Shown: piece by piece, positions 8,174-16,423 of the stretch | Layout: each line of letters opens with the position of its first letter | How positions within the stretch are numbered: the first letter of the stretch is position 1 | Origin: Ruminococcaceae bacterium UBA6434 | GTDB taxonomy: Bacteria > Bacillota > Clostridia > Oscillospirales > Acutalibacteraceae | Reading direction: 5' to 3' | Assembly (NCBI GenBank): GCA_002437245.1 | Contig: DJOQ01000048.1 | Span: forward strand, 1 to 48,408 | Length of the DNA stretch: 48,408 nucleotides | Notes under the pieces: generated by a model | What the model was told of the DNA's origin: nothing | Databases searched by the model: none | Seen by the model: the letters and a program-made list of their open reading frames with translations, nothing else | Made by a program: the position numbers and the translations under genes

Positions 8174-8210
8174 ATAACCTCTTGACTAATTTCGGTTGAG
8201 AGGTTATAAT
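8174..8210 (+). promoter_or_regulatory. Promoter of the sodium/solute symporter with an inverted repeat across it
   Basis: TTGACT (8182-8187) and a perfect TATAAT (8205-8210) are 17 bp apart. A perfect 9-bp inverted repeat, ATAACCTCT (8174-8182) and AGAGGTTAT (8199-8207), touches both boxes. This suggests a regulator bound on the promoter. The same repeat could fold as RNA, but no T-run follows it, so a terminator is less likely. Confidence 0.6.
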
Positions 8211-8274
8211 TATGCCATTACGCTTTAACAGATAAAAGCTTTAAAGTATAAAATCATTAAAGTGGGATGAAGAG

Positions 8275-9789
8275 ATGGAAAATAACACCGTTTTGTGGAT
8301 TACCATTGCAGCATACATAATTTGTCTTGTTGTAATAGGTGTTGTGGAAGGAAGAAAGGCAAAAAGCATTGCCGATTTAACGGTAGGCGGCAGAAATGCA
8401 GGCGCGTGGCTTTCTGCATTGTCTTACGGAACAGCGTATTTTTCGGCTGTAATGTTTGTGGGATATGCAGGCAAAACCGGGCTTAGTTTTGGACTTTGGG
8501 GCATTCTTGCAGGTCTCGGAAATGCTGTTTTCGGCTCATTGCTCGCGTGGCTCGTTTTAGCGAGGAGAACACGCGAGATTTCCGGCAGACTTAAAATACA
8601 TACAATGCCGGATTTCTTTGAAAAAAGATATAACAGCAGAGCCATGAGAATTTTTTCGGCTGTGGTCATTTTTGTATTTCTTATTCCGTATTCGGCATCG
8701 GTTTACAGCGGCCTTGCCAGCGTTGCCGATGTTTTGCTCGGAATAGATGATACGATTTTTCTAATAATAATTGCCGTCCTTGCAATACTTTTGGTAACTC
8801 TCGGCGGCTATCTTGTACAGGCACGTGCTGATTTTGTGCAGGGTATTGTAATGATGTTCGGTGTTGTTTTCCTGATAGTTGCAATTGTAAGATGCGATAA
8901 AGTCGGTGGAATTGACGGCTTAATCGAATATGCACATAAAGACGCAGGTCTGCCGAAATTAAACGGTTCACAATGGGTTTCGCTTATGGCAACGGTTCTT
9001 ATGACGAGCTTCGGCACATGGGGACTTCCGCAAATGATACAGAAATACTTTGGAATAAAGGACGACAAACAGGCGAAAAGGGGAGTTGTTATATCAACCT
9101 TTTTTGCGTTACTTGTTGCGGGCGGAGGATACTTTATCGGTTCGCTGTGCCATAGGTTCTTTACGGTAGGTGTAGATATGCCGGCTGCCGATTATATTGT
9201 CCCCAATATGCTTAAAGCCGCTAAACTTCCGTCAATACTTCTCGGAATAATTATTGTACTTTTGCTTTCGGCGTCGGTTTCAACGCTTTGTTCCATAACT
9301 CTTTCGGCAAGCTCTACGCTTACTATTGATCTTGTTGCGACGAAATTTAAGCCTGATATTGACGATAAAGGAAAAAGCAGGCTTACAAAAATTTTCTGTG
9401 TGCTGTTTATTATACTTTCTTACGTGGTCGCAAATACAAAGACCCCGATACTTGATATGATGAGTTATTCTTGGGGCATAATCTCAGGCTCATTCCTTGC
9501 TCCGTATGTACTCGCTCTGTACAGTAAAAAGCTTAATAAGCAAGGTGCATGGGCAGGTATCATAACCGGATTTATGATTGCGATAATTCCTGCCGGATGC
9601 AAAATACTTAACCTCTGCGGTGTAACCGGCAGGCTTGTTTTAAAATTACTTGCACAAGGTCCGCTTTATGCGTGCATAGCTATGATTGCTTCAATAATTA
9701 TGTGCCTTGTTGTAAGCTTTGTCACAAAAAATAAAGCAGATAAAGAAAATGTCGAATTCTTTTATAATGGTGTTGTAGACAACGAATAA
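8275..9789 (+). CDS. Sodium:solute symporter (SSS family)
   Basis: A 504-residue integral membrane protein with about 13 hydrophobic spans, which would use the Na+ gradient to import a small organic solute. The family signature GGRNAGAWLSALSYGTAYFS is near residue 38, and the LeuT-fold segment SVSTLCSITLSASSTLTIDL lies in the second half. The ATG follows GGGATGAAGAG. Its own regulated promoter is at 8174-8210. It lies 92 bp ahead of the arylacetate-CoA operon, so it might carry an aromatic or organic acid; that substrate is a guess from position only. Confidence 0.88.
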   Translation: MENNTVLWITIAAYIICLVVIGVVEGRKAKSIADLTVGGRNAGAWLSALSYGTAYFSAVMFVGYAGKTGLSFGLWGILAGLGNAVFGSLLAWLVLARRTREISGRLKIHTMPDFFEKRYNSRAMRIFSAVVIFVFLIPYSASVYSGLASVADVLLGIDDTIFLIIIAVLAILLVTLGGYLVQARADFVQGIVMMFGVVFLIVAIVRCDKVGGIDGLIEYAHKDAGLPKLNGSQWVSLMATVLMTSFGTWGLPQMIQKYFGIKDDKQAKRGVVISTFFALLVAGGGYFIGSLCHRFFTVGVDMPAADYIVPNMLKAAKLPSILLGIIIVLLLSASVSTLCSITLSASSTLTIDLVATKFKPDIDDKGKSRLTKIFCVLFIILSYVVANTKTPILDMMSYSWGIISGSFLAPYVLALYSKKLNKQGAWAGIITGFMIAIIPAGCKILNLCGVTGRLVLKLLAQGPLYACIAMIASIIMCLVVSFVTKNKADKENVEFFYNGVVDNE

Positions 9790-9801
9790 TTATGCTATAA
9801 T
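9773..9801 (+). promoter_or_regulatory. Predicted promoter of the paaK-ior operon
   Basis: TTGTAG (9773-9778) and TATAAT (9796-9801) are 17 bp apart, with a TGC extension just before the -10. The -35 lies in the last codons of the symporter gene. A leader hairpin follows at 9822-9842. Confidence 0.6.
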
Positions 9802-9821
9802 TAAACAAATTTATATATTCT

Positions 9822-9842
9822 GCCGCAGCTGATAACTGCGGC
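9822..9842 (+). promoter_or_regulatory. Leader hairpin before paaK
   Basis: GCCGCAG (9822-9828) pairs with CTGCGGC (9836-9842) over a seven-base loop, followed by a weak TTGTTGT tract. It could be a leaky terminator for the symporter transcript or a leader element of the downstream operon. Confidence 0.4.
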
Positions 9843-9881
9843 TTGTTGTCTGTATAAATTCAAAAGATTGGAAATGGTAAA

Positions 9882-11186
9882 ATGTTTTTTCAAAAAGATG
9901 TCGAAACAATGAAAAGAAAGGATATTGAGGCTCTTCAGCTCGAAAAGCTTCGTCATATGGTAGATTATTGTTATCGTAATGTTCCTTTCTACACAAAAAA
10001 GCTTGATGAAGCTCATGTTACGGCTGATAAAATCAAGTCTCTTTCTGATATTAAGTACATACCTCCTACAACCAAGGCAGATTTGCGAGACAATTATCCG
10101 TTCGGGATGTTTGCGGTGCCCATGAGCGATATTGTCAGAATCCATGCTTCATCCGGCACTACTGGTAAACCGACCGTTGTAGGGTATACAAAAAATGACC
10201 TTGATATGTGGTCGGATTGTGTTGCTCGTCTTGCCGTAGCGGCAGGGGCAACAAAAGAAGATATAGTTCAGATTTCTTTCGGTTACGGTATGTTTACCGG
10301 TGCTCTCGGGCTTCATTGCGGTCTTGAAAAAATAGGATGTACCGTTGTTCCGAATTCGAGCGGCAATACGAAAAAAGCTCTTATGTTTATGCGCGATTTT
10401 AAGACCACCGCGCTTGTAGCTACGCCTTCGTATGCTCTTTATATGGCAGAAACCGCGAAAAAACTCGAATATCCAATGAGTGATTATCATCTGCGTCTCG
10501 GTCTTTTCGGTTCCGAAGGATGCACACCGGAAATGAGAACACAAATTGAAAAAGGCTGGGGGCTTTTTGCAACCGATAACTACGGAATGAGCGAGCTTAT
10601 AGGTCCCGGTGTTTCGGGTGAATGTACCGAGAGATGCGGCCTTCACATTAACGAGGATCATTTCCTTGTTGAGGTTGTTGACCCGGAAACGCTTGAACCC
10701 GTTGACGAGGGTGAGGACGGCGAACTTATTGTAACGCCGCTTTCCAAAGAAGCCTTCCCGTTATTGAGGTACAGAACAAGAGACATTTCCAATGTTATAT
10801 ATGAACCTTGCAAATGCGGAAGAACATTTGCGAGGATGGAAAAAATTAAGGGCAGAAGCGACGATATGCTTAAAATACGCGGAGTTAACGTATTCCCGTC
10901 ACAAATTGAGAGCGTACTTGTCGGAATGAAAAATGTCAGTCCGCATTATCAACTTATCGTCAGAAGAGAAGGCTTTGCGGATACTCTTGAAGTTCAGGTT
11001 GAGCTTTCCGATAATTCTCTTCTTGAAAGCTTCGGTATGATTCAGGATCTTCAGAATTCCATAAAACATAATCTTCATACGGTTCTCGGCATTCAGTGCA
11101 AGGTCAGCATTGTTGAGCCGATGACAATTGAGAGATTTGTCGGCAAAGCAAAAAGAGTTATAGATTTAAGACACGAAAAAGACTAA
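9882..11186 (+). CDS. paaK: Phenylacetate-CoA ligase (first copy)
   Basis: A 434-residue adenylate-forming enzyme that joins an arylacetate to CoA with ATP, or runs in reverse. The ATP loop HASSGTTGKP is at residues 88-97, the core NYGMSELIGPGV follows, and the C-terminal domain has RGVNVFPSQIE with the catalytic-lysine region VGKAKRVIDLR. The family member normally makes phenylacetyl-CoA. Here it opens an operon with indolepyruvate ferredoxin oxidoreductase (14 bp spacing), as in anaerobes that turn arylacetyl-CoA into arylacetate while forming ATP. A second copy lies after iorB. The direction of reaction is inferred. Confidence 0.93.
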   Translation: MFFQKDVETMKRKDIEALQLEKLRHMVDYCYRNVPFYTKKLDEAHVTADKIKSLSDIKYIPPTTKADLRDNYPFGMFAVPMSDIVRIHASSGTTGKPTVVGYTKNDLDMWSDCVARLAVAAGATKEDIVQISFGYGMFTGALGLHCGLEKIGCTVVPNSSGNTKKALMFMRDFKTTALVATPSYALYMAETAKKLEYPMSDYHLRLGLFGSEGCTPEMRTQIEKGWGLFATDNYGMSELIGPGVSGECTERCGLHINEDHFLVEVVDPETLEPVDEGEDGELIVTPLSKEAFPLLRYRTRDISNVIYEPCKCGRTFARMEKIKGRSDDMLKIRGVNVFPSQIESVLVGMKNVSPHYQLIVRREGFADTLEVQVELSDNSLLESFGMIQDLQNSIKHNLHTVLGIQCKVSIVEPMTIERFVGKAKRVIDLRHEKD

Positions 11187-11200
11187 TTTGGGGTGAAATA

Positions 11201-12934
11201 ATGAGTAAAAAACTTTTAATCGGTAACGAGGCTGTTGCCCGCGGACTTTACGAGGGCGGCCTTAGGGTAGCTTCAAGTTATCCCGGTACGCCAAGTACAG
11301 AAATAACGGAATGCATCGCAAAATATGATGATGTTTACAGTGAATGGGCTCCTAACGAAAAAGTAGCCATGGAGGTTGCTGTCGGTTCATCTATCGCCGG
11401 CGCACGTTCTTTCTGCGGTATGAAACACGTTGGGCTTAATGTAGCTGCCGATCCGCTGTTTACCGCTTCTTATACAGGTGTTAATGCAGGTATGGTTATA
11501 GCTGTTGCAGATGATCCCGGTATGCATTCCTCACAGAATGAACAAGACAGCCGTCATTACGCAAAAGCTGCTAAAATAATGATGCTTGAACCGTCTGACT
11601 CCGAGGAATGTCTCGAGTATGCCAAAGCTGCTTATGAGCTTTCGGAAAAGTTTGATACTCCCGTCATATTAAGATTGACAACAAGAGTTGCCCATTCAAG
11701 GAGCATAGTTAATATCGGTGAAAGAAACGATATAGGCGTTAAGGAATATGTTAAAAATCCGGGTAAATATGTTATGATGCCTGCCATGGCAAAGAAAAGA
11801 CATATTGTTGTAGAGGACAGAATGGTTGCAGAGCGCGAATGGGCTGAAACCGCCTCTATAAATACCGTTGAATATAACGATAAGAAAATCGGAGTTATTG
11901 CTTCCGGCATTTGCTATCAATATGCAAAAGACGCTTTGGGTGACCGAGTTTCATATCTTAAACTCGGCTGTGTATATCCGCTTCCGATTGAACTTATTAA
12001 GAATTTTGCCGATAGCTGTGATAAGGTCTATGTTCTTGAAGAGCTTGACCCGTTTATTGAGGAGCATTGCAAGCAATTAGGAATAGATATTATAGGTAAA
12101 GACGCATTCACATTACAGGGCGAATACTCACAAAACCTTATAGCAAAAGTCATTTTCGGTGAAACAAAGCCGACTATGAAAGCGAATATTGATATTCCCG
12201 CACGTCCGCCCGTGCTTTGTGCCGGTTGTCCTCACAGAGGTCTTTATTATGCGCTGAAAAAATTAAAATTGACGGTAAGCGGCGATATAGGCTGCTATAC
12301 TCTCGGCGCACTTCCGCCTATCGGTATGATGGATACCTGTGTTTGTATGGGCGCTTCGGTGTCTGCGCTTCACGGCAGGAATAAGGCTGATGAAAGCAAC
12401 TGTAAGAACTCGGTAGCGGTTATCGGCGATTCAACATTTATTCATTCAGGCATTACCGGTCTTATCGATATTGCGTATAATCAAAGTAACTCAACCGTTA
12501 TCATACTTGATAACAGCATTACGGGTATGACCGGTCACCAGGACAATCCGACTACCGGAAAAACAATTAAGGGTGACCCAACTACCGCAGTCAGCTTAGA
12601 GCTTCTTGCAAAGGCTGTCGGTATTGACAGAGTCAGAGTGGTAGACCCGTATAACCTTAAAGAATGTGAAGATGTAATCCGTGAGGAAGTTGCTGCAGAC
12701 GAACCATCTGTTGTAATTTCAAGAAGACCTTGTGCTCTTTTAAAATATGTTAAACATAATCCTCCGCTTAAGATCAACAAAGATAAATGCGTCGGTTGTA
12801 AAATGTGTATGAAAATAGGATGCCCGGCTATCAGTATAAAAGACGGAAAGTCAGAAATCGACTTTACACAGTGCGTAGGCTGTAATGTTTGCAGCCAACT
12901 TTGCAAATTTGACGCAATAGAGGAGGGCAAATAA
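11201..12934 (+). CDS. iorA: Indolepyruvate:ferredoxin oxidoreductase, alpha subunit
   Basis: A 577-residue subunit that oxidatively decarboxylates aryl-pyruvates (indole-, phenyl-, hydroxyphenylpyruvate) to aryl-acetyl-CoA, CO2 and reduced ferredoxin. The N-terminal domain has GNEAVARGLYEGG and SYPGTPSTEITE. The thiamine-diphosphate domain has CAGCPHRGLYYAL and GDIGCYTLG. The last ~50 residues form a ferredoxin domain with two clusters, CVGCKMC-x4-C and CVGCNVC-x3-C. It is followed one base later by iorB. Its substrates would be transaminated Trp, Phe and Tyr. Confidence 0.96.
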   Translation: MSKKLLIGNEAVARGLYEGGLRVASSYPGTPSTEITECIAKYDDVYSEWAPNEKVAMEVAVGSSIAGARSFCGMKHVGLNVAADPLFTASYTGVNAGMVIAVADDPGMHSSQNEQDSRHYAKAAKIMMLEPSDSEECLEYAKAAYELSEKFDTPVILRLTTRVAHSRSIVNIGERNDIGVKEYVKNPGKYVMMPAMAKKRHIVVEDRMVAEREWAETASINTVEYNDKKIGVIASGICYQYAKDALGDRVSYLKLGCVYPLPIELIKNFADSCDKVYVLEELDPFIEEHCKQLGIDIIGKDAFTLQGEYSQNLIAKVIFGETKPTMKANIDIPARPPVLCAGCPHRGLYYALKKLKLTVSGDIGCYTLGALPPIGMMDTCVCMGASVSALHGRNKADESNCKNSVAVIGDSTFIHSGITGLIDIAYNQSNSTVIILDNSITGMTGHQDNPTTGKTIKGDPTTAVSLELLAKAVGIDRVRVVDPYNLKECEDVIREEVAADEPSVVISRRPCALLKYVKHNPPLKINKDKCVGCKMCMKIGCPAISIKDGKSEIDFTQCVGCNVCSQLCKFDAIEEGK

Positions 12935-12935
12935 C

Positions 12936-13514
12936 ATGGAAACAAAAAGTATTATGATTGTTGGAGTAGGCGGTCAGGGCACTCTTCTTGCCAGTAGAAT
13001 ACTCGGCGCGGCACTTGTAAGCAACGGTTTCGACGTTAAGGTCTCAGAAGTACACGGTATGAGTCAGCGCGGCGGTTCGGTTGTTACTTATGTAAAATAC
13101 GGTTCAAAAGTTAATTCACCAATAGTTAATGAGGGTGAAGCCGATTTAATCCTCGCATTTGAGCAGCTTGAAGCCGCAAGATGGCTTCCTTATCTTAAAA
13201 AAGACGGAACGCTTATAATCAATACTCAAAAAATTGACCCGATGTCTGTAATAATCGGCAATTCGGTTTATCCCGACGGTGTGCTTGAGGCTATAAACAA
13301 AGCCGGTGCAAAAACCACGAGCCTTGATGCGCTTTCTTTGGCAGTATCGGCAGGGTCTGCAAAAGCGGTAAATGTCGTTCTTATCGGAGTTATGGCATCG
13401 CATATGGATTTGGATCGTGAAGTGTGGATTGATGCGCTTAAAAGCACTGTACCTGAGAAATTTCTTGAGATGAATCTCAAGGCATTTGAGCTCGGTTACA
13501 ATTATAATAAGTAA
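12936..13514 (+). CDS. iorB: Indolepyruvate:ferredoxin oxidoreductase, beta subunit
   Basis: A 192-residue gamma-type 2-oxoacid oxidoreductase domain that pairs with IorA. Visible family segments are VGVGGQGTLLASRILG near the N-terminus and EVHGMSQRGGSVVTYVKYG, followed by LILAFEQLEAARW. The ATG is one base after the iorA stop, so the two are translated together. Length and motifs are normal. Confidence 0.95.
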   Translation: METKSIMIVGVGGQGTLLASRILGAALVSNGFDVKVSEVHGMSQRGGSVVTYVKYGSKVNSPIVNEGEADLILAFEQLEAARWLPYLKKDGTLIINTQKIDPMSVIIGNSVYPDGVLEAINKAGAKTTSLDALSLAVSAGSAKAVNVVLIGVMASHMDLDREVWIDALKSTVPEKFLEMNLKAFELGYNYNK

Positions 13515-13535
13515 AATAAGAATGGAGAGATTCAA

Positions 13536-14837
13536 ATGCAAAATTATTTCACACCGGATATTGAAACGGCTTCAAGGGACTATCTCACTGCTATACAGTC
13601 GGCAAGACTTATTAAAATGGTTGAAAACTGCTATAAACACGTACCGTTTTATAAACAGAAGTTTGATGAAATCGGTCTTTTACCGGGTGATATTAAATCA
13701 ATAGCAGATATAACCAAGTTGCCTTTTACAATTAAACAGGATCTTCGTGATAACTATCCTTTCGGTCTTTTTGCCGTTCCGAAAGAAAAGCTTGTGCGAG
13801 TTCATGCTTCTTCGGGTACTACCGGCAAGCAGACTGTTGTGGGTTATACCAAACACGACATTTCCATTTGGAGTGAAAGTGCCGCAAGAGCATTGGCGGC
13901 TGCAGGTGCCACTCAGGGTGACTATATACACATTTCTTACGGCTATGGTCTTTTTACGGGAGGTCTCGGTCTTCATTATGCAGCGGAAAAACTCGGTGCA
14001 ACGGCAATTCCCGTGTCATCAGGCAATACTAACAGACAGATGCAGATTTTACAGGACTTCGGCTCTGATATTATATGCTGCACTCCGTCATATGCTATGT
14101 ATATCGGCGAATCACTGAAAGCCGCCGGTATTGATTCTGCCAAACTGCCTTTGAGAGCCGGCATTTTCGGCGCAGAGGCGTGGAGCGAAAATATGCGAAA
14201 GGAAATTGAAAAGTCGCTTAATATTAAAGCTTATGATATTTACGGCCTTTCTGAGATTGCAGGTCCCGGTGTTGCTTTTGAATGTTCCGAGCAAAAGGGT
14301 ATGCACATTAACGAAGATTATTTCTATCCCGAAATTATCGATCCGGATACACTCGAAGTTTTACCCGACGGCGTATTCGGTGAGCTTGTGTTTACTTGCA
14401 TCGGCAAAGAGGCTCTTCCTTTGGTACGATACAGAACACATGATATTTCAGCTCTTACACATGAAAAATGCGGCTGCGGAAGAACGCTTGTAAAAATGCT
14501 GAAACCCAAGGGAAGATGCGACGATATGCTCATAATAAGGGGCGTTAATGTTTTCCCGTCACAGATAGAGCATGTTATACTTTCGCTCGGTATGGAACCG
14601 AATTACCAAATAGTGGTTGACCGTAAGAACAATCTTGATGTAATGACGGTTAAAATTGAGATGTCGGATGCACTTTTCTCGGATTCTGTTCGTGTTATTG
14701 AAGAGCAGGAGAAGAAAATAAAGGATGCAATGCATGCAACTCTCGGTATTTCCGCAATTATTAAGCTTGTTGAACCTCGCTCTCTTCCTCGTTCGGAGGG
14801 CAAGGCAGTAAGAGTTATAGATAACAGACATATTTAA
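13536..14837 (+). CDS. paaK: Phenylacetate-CoA ligase (second copy)
   Basis: A 433-residue paralogue of the ligase upstream of iorA, with the ATP loop HASSGTTGKQT near residue 90, DIYGLSEIAGPGVAFE, and a C-terminal domain with RGVNVFPSQIE and EGKAVRVIDNR. The two copies are clearly diverged along their length, so they are not a recent duplication. Two ligases around one oxidoreductase suggest different arylacetates (for example indole- versus phenylacetate) or a heteromer. It has a GGAGAG ribosome site and follows iorB by 21 bp. Confidence 0.93.
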   Translation: MQNYFTPDIETASRDYLTAIQSARLIKMVENCYKHVPFYKQKFDEIGLLPGDIKSIADITKLPFTIKQDLRDNYPFGLFAVPKEKLVRVHASSGTTGKQTVVGYTKHDISIWSESAARALAAAGATQGDYIHISYGYGLFTGGLGLHYAAEKLGATAIPVSSGNTNRQMQILQDFGSDIICCTPSYAMYIGESLKAAGIDSAKLPLRAGIFGAEAWSENMRKEIEKSLNIKAYDIYGLSEIAGPGVAFECSEQKGMHINEDYFYPEIIDPDTLEVLPDGVFGELVFTCIGKEALPLVRYRTHDISALTHEKCGCGRTLVKMLKPKGRCDDMLIIRGVNVFPSQIEHVILSLGMEPNYQIVVDRKNNLDVMTVKIEMSDALFSDSVRVIEEQEKKIKDAMHATLGISAIIKLVEPRSLPRSEGKAVRVIDNRHI

Positions 14838-14850
14838 GGAGGCAAATGTT

Positions 14851-15276
14851 ATGGCAATTAAGCAGATCTCAGTTTTTGTTGAAAACAAACCCGGCAGGCT
14901 TGCCGATATTACAGGCTTTTTGGCTGACGGCGGAATAAGTATCCGTGCTTTTTCAATTGCCGATACAACGGATTTCGGCATTTTGAGACTTATTGTATCG
15001 GACACCGATAAAGCGGAAAAGGTATTGAAAGATCACGGCGTTGCCGTCTCGATAACAGAGGTTGTCGGAATTTCTATTCCGGATGTTACCGGTGCTTTTG
15101 CCAAAGTTGTTAAACTTCTTTCCTATGCCGGGGAAAATGTTGAATATGCATATGCATTTTTAACTCCGGAGGAGGGTCATGCCTATGTTATTTTCAGAGT
15201 TGACAATAACGAAAAAGCATGCAAACACCTTAAGGAAAACGGCATCGATGTTATCGAAGAAAATTCTTTGCTGTAA
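14851..15276 (+). CDS. Tandem ACT-domain protein, amino-acid sensor
   Basis: A 141-residue protein made of two ACT domains (residues ~4-70 and ~72-138). The first opens with QISVFVENKPGRLADITGFLADGGISIRAF in pieces typical of amino-acid-binding ACT folds; the second has VTGAFAKVVKLLSYAGENVEYAYAF. It has no catalytic domain. Such proteins are regularly found behind phenylacetate-CoA ligase genes and probably bind an aromatic amino acid to tune the pathway. It is last in the operon, 13 bp after paaK, with GGAGG ahead of the ATG. A strong terminator follows. Confidence 0.9.
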   Translation: MAIKQISVFVENKPGRLADITGFLADGGISIRAFSIADTTDFGILRLIVSDTDKAEKVLKDHGVAVSITEVVGISIPDVTGAFAKVVKLLSYAGENVEYAYAFLTPEEGHAYVIFRVDNNEKACKHLKENGIDVIEENSLL

Positions 15277-15288
15277 TTTTAAATGTTT

Positions 15289-15318
15289 AAAGCCCGGTGC
15301 TGTAGCATCGGGCTTTTT
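15289..15318 (+). terminator. Rho-independent terminator of the paaK-ior-ACT operon
   Basis: AAAGCCCGGTGC (15289-15300) and GCATCGGGCTTT (15305-15316) form a 12-bp stem with one G-T pair and a TGTA loop, followed by TTT. Confidence 0.85.
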
Positions 15319-15342
15319 CTGTGAATTTGTGTTCGTTTTTAA

Positions 15343-15371
15343 TTTACTTTTTTTATTCGCTGTGATAAAAT
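15343..15371 (+). promoter_or_regulatory. Predicted promoter of the mreB-like gene
   Basis: TTTACT (15343-15348) and TAAAAT (15366-15371) are 17 bp apart, with TGTGA just before the -10. Confidence 0.5.
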
Positions 15372-15403
15372 AACTAATAATGAATTGAGGCAGGTGATTA
15401 AGA

Positions 15404-16423
15404 ATGATAGGAACAAACATTGCTATTGATTTCGGTTCTTCTTCAACCGAATTATATGTTCAGGGAAAAGGTGTCATTCTTGATGAGCCGACAATGATAG
15501 CTGTTGATGTTGAAACCGGTATACCGATAGCGATAGGCAATGCGGCATACACCATAAACGGCAGAACAGACGACAGTATTGAGGTTATAAGTCCGATTGT
15601 AGGTGGAATTATCTCAAATTACACTATGGCGGAGCATATACTGAAGTACTATTTACAAAAGATTTTAAAAAACAGTGTAATAAAACCGAATGTTGTAATA
15701 TCAATTCCGAGCGGAGCTACGGGGCTTGAAAGACGTACTTTCCTCGATGTTGTTACCGCAGCCGGTGCCGGGCGCGCTTGCCTGATTGAGGAGTCACTTG
15801 CTTCTGCCGTCGGTATCGGAATTAAAAACGACTCGCTTTCCGGCAGATTGCTTGTAAATATGGGCGGTGGCTCAATCGATGTATCGGTTGTAACCATGGG
15901 CAGTATTGCCGTGGCAAAATCGCTGAAAATCGGCGGAATTTCAATTGATGAGGCTATAATGCGTTATTTAAAGAAAAACCGCGATATTTTAATAGGTCCG
16001 CAAACTGCCGAAAGACTTAAAATTTGCTTGGGAAGTGCAATTCCGCGCGAAGAGGAGCTTGCGGTCATAGCTTCCGGAAAAAGTTGTCTTGACAATATGC
16101 CTATATCCTTTGAAGTCACATCAACCGAAATTTTCGACTCGATAAGTGAGCAAATAAATATGATGATTCAGGGCATTAAGGATGTATTGGAAAAAACTCC
16201 GCCTGAGCTTGTCGGCGATATTTCGGATAACGGCGTTATGTTGACAGGCGGCACATCTCTTTTGTGGGGGATGGATAAACTTGTTGAAAATGAAACCGGT
16301 ATTGAAACAAAAATTGCCGAGGACGCCATGTACTCAACAGTTAACGGCGCCGCTGCGGCAATCAATGATATTGAATATTTAACCAATAACGGTTATACGT
16401 TTCAAACGGTACGCGAAATCTGA
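15404..16423 (+). CDS. mreB: MreB-family cell-shape actin homologue
   Basis: A 339-residue bacterial actin that would polymerise under the membrane and guide side-wall synthesis. Actin-fold motifs are visible: phosphate-1 IAIDFGSSSTELY, connect and phosphate-2 LLVNMGGGSIDVSVV, the adenosine motif VMLTGGTSLLWGMDKL, and the MreB-typical KPNVVISIPSGATGLERRTFLD. It is not followed by mreC or mreD, so it may be an extra MreB/Mbl paralogue. Its stop codon directly abuts the stop of the convergent ldh gene. Confidence 0.9.
   Translation: MIGTNIAIDFGSSSTELYVQGKGVILDEPTMIAVDVETGIPIAIGNAAYTINGRTDDSIEVISPIVGGIISNYTMAEHILKYYLQKILKNSVIKPNVVISIPSGATGLERRTFLDVVTAAGAGRACLIEESLASAVGIGIKNDSLSGRLLVNMGGGSIDVSVVTMGSIAVAKSLKIGGISIDEAIMRYLKKNRDILIGPQTAERLKICLGSAIPREEELAVIASGKSCLDNMPISFEVTSTEIFDSISEQINMMIQGIKDVLEKTPPELVGDISDNGVMLTGGTSLLWGMDKLVENETGIETKIAEDAMYSTVNGAAAAINDIEYLTNNGYTFQTVREI

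Noticed and set aside
8174..8207. Inverted repeat after the amidohydrolase read as a rho-independent terminator
   Set aside because: No T-run follows, and the repeat coincides with a near-consensus TTGACT-N17-TATAAT promoter, so an operator is the better reading.
9882..14837. The two paaK genes as a recent tandem duplication
   Set aside because: The proteins differ along their whole length and flank iorAB, so the copies are old paralogues.
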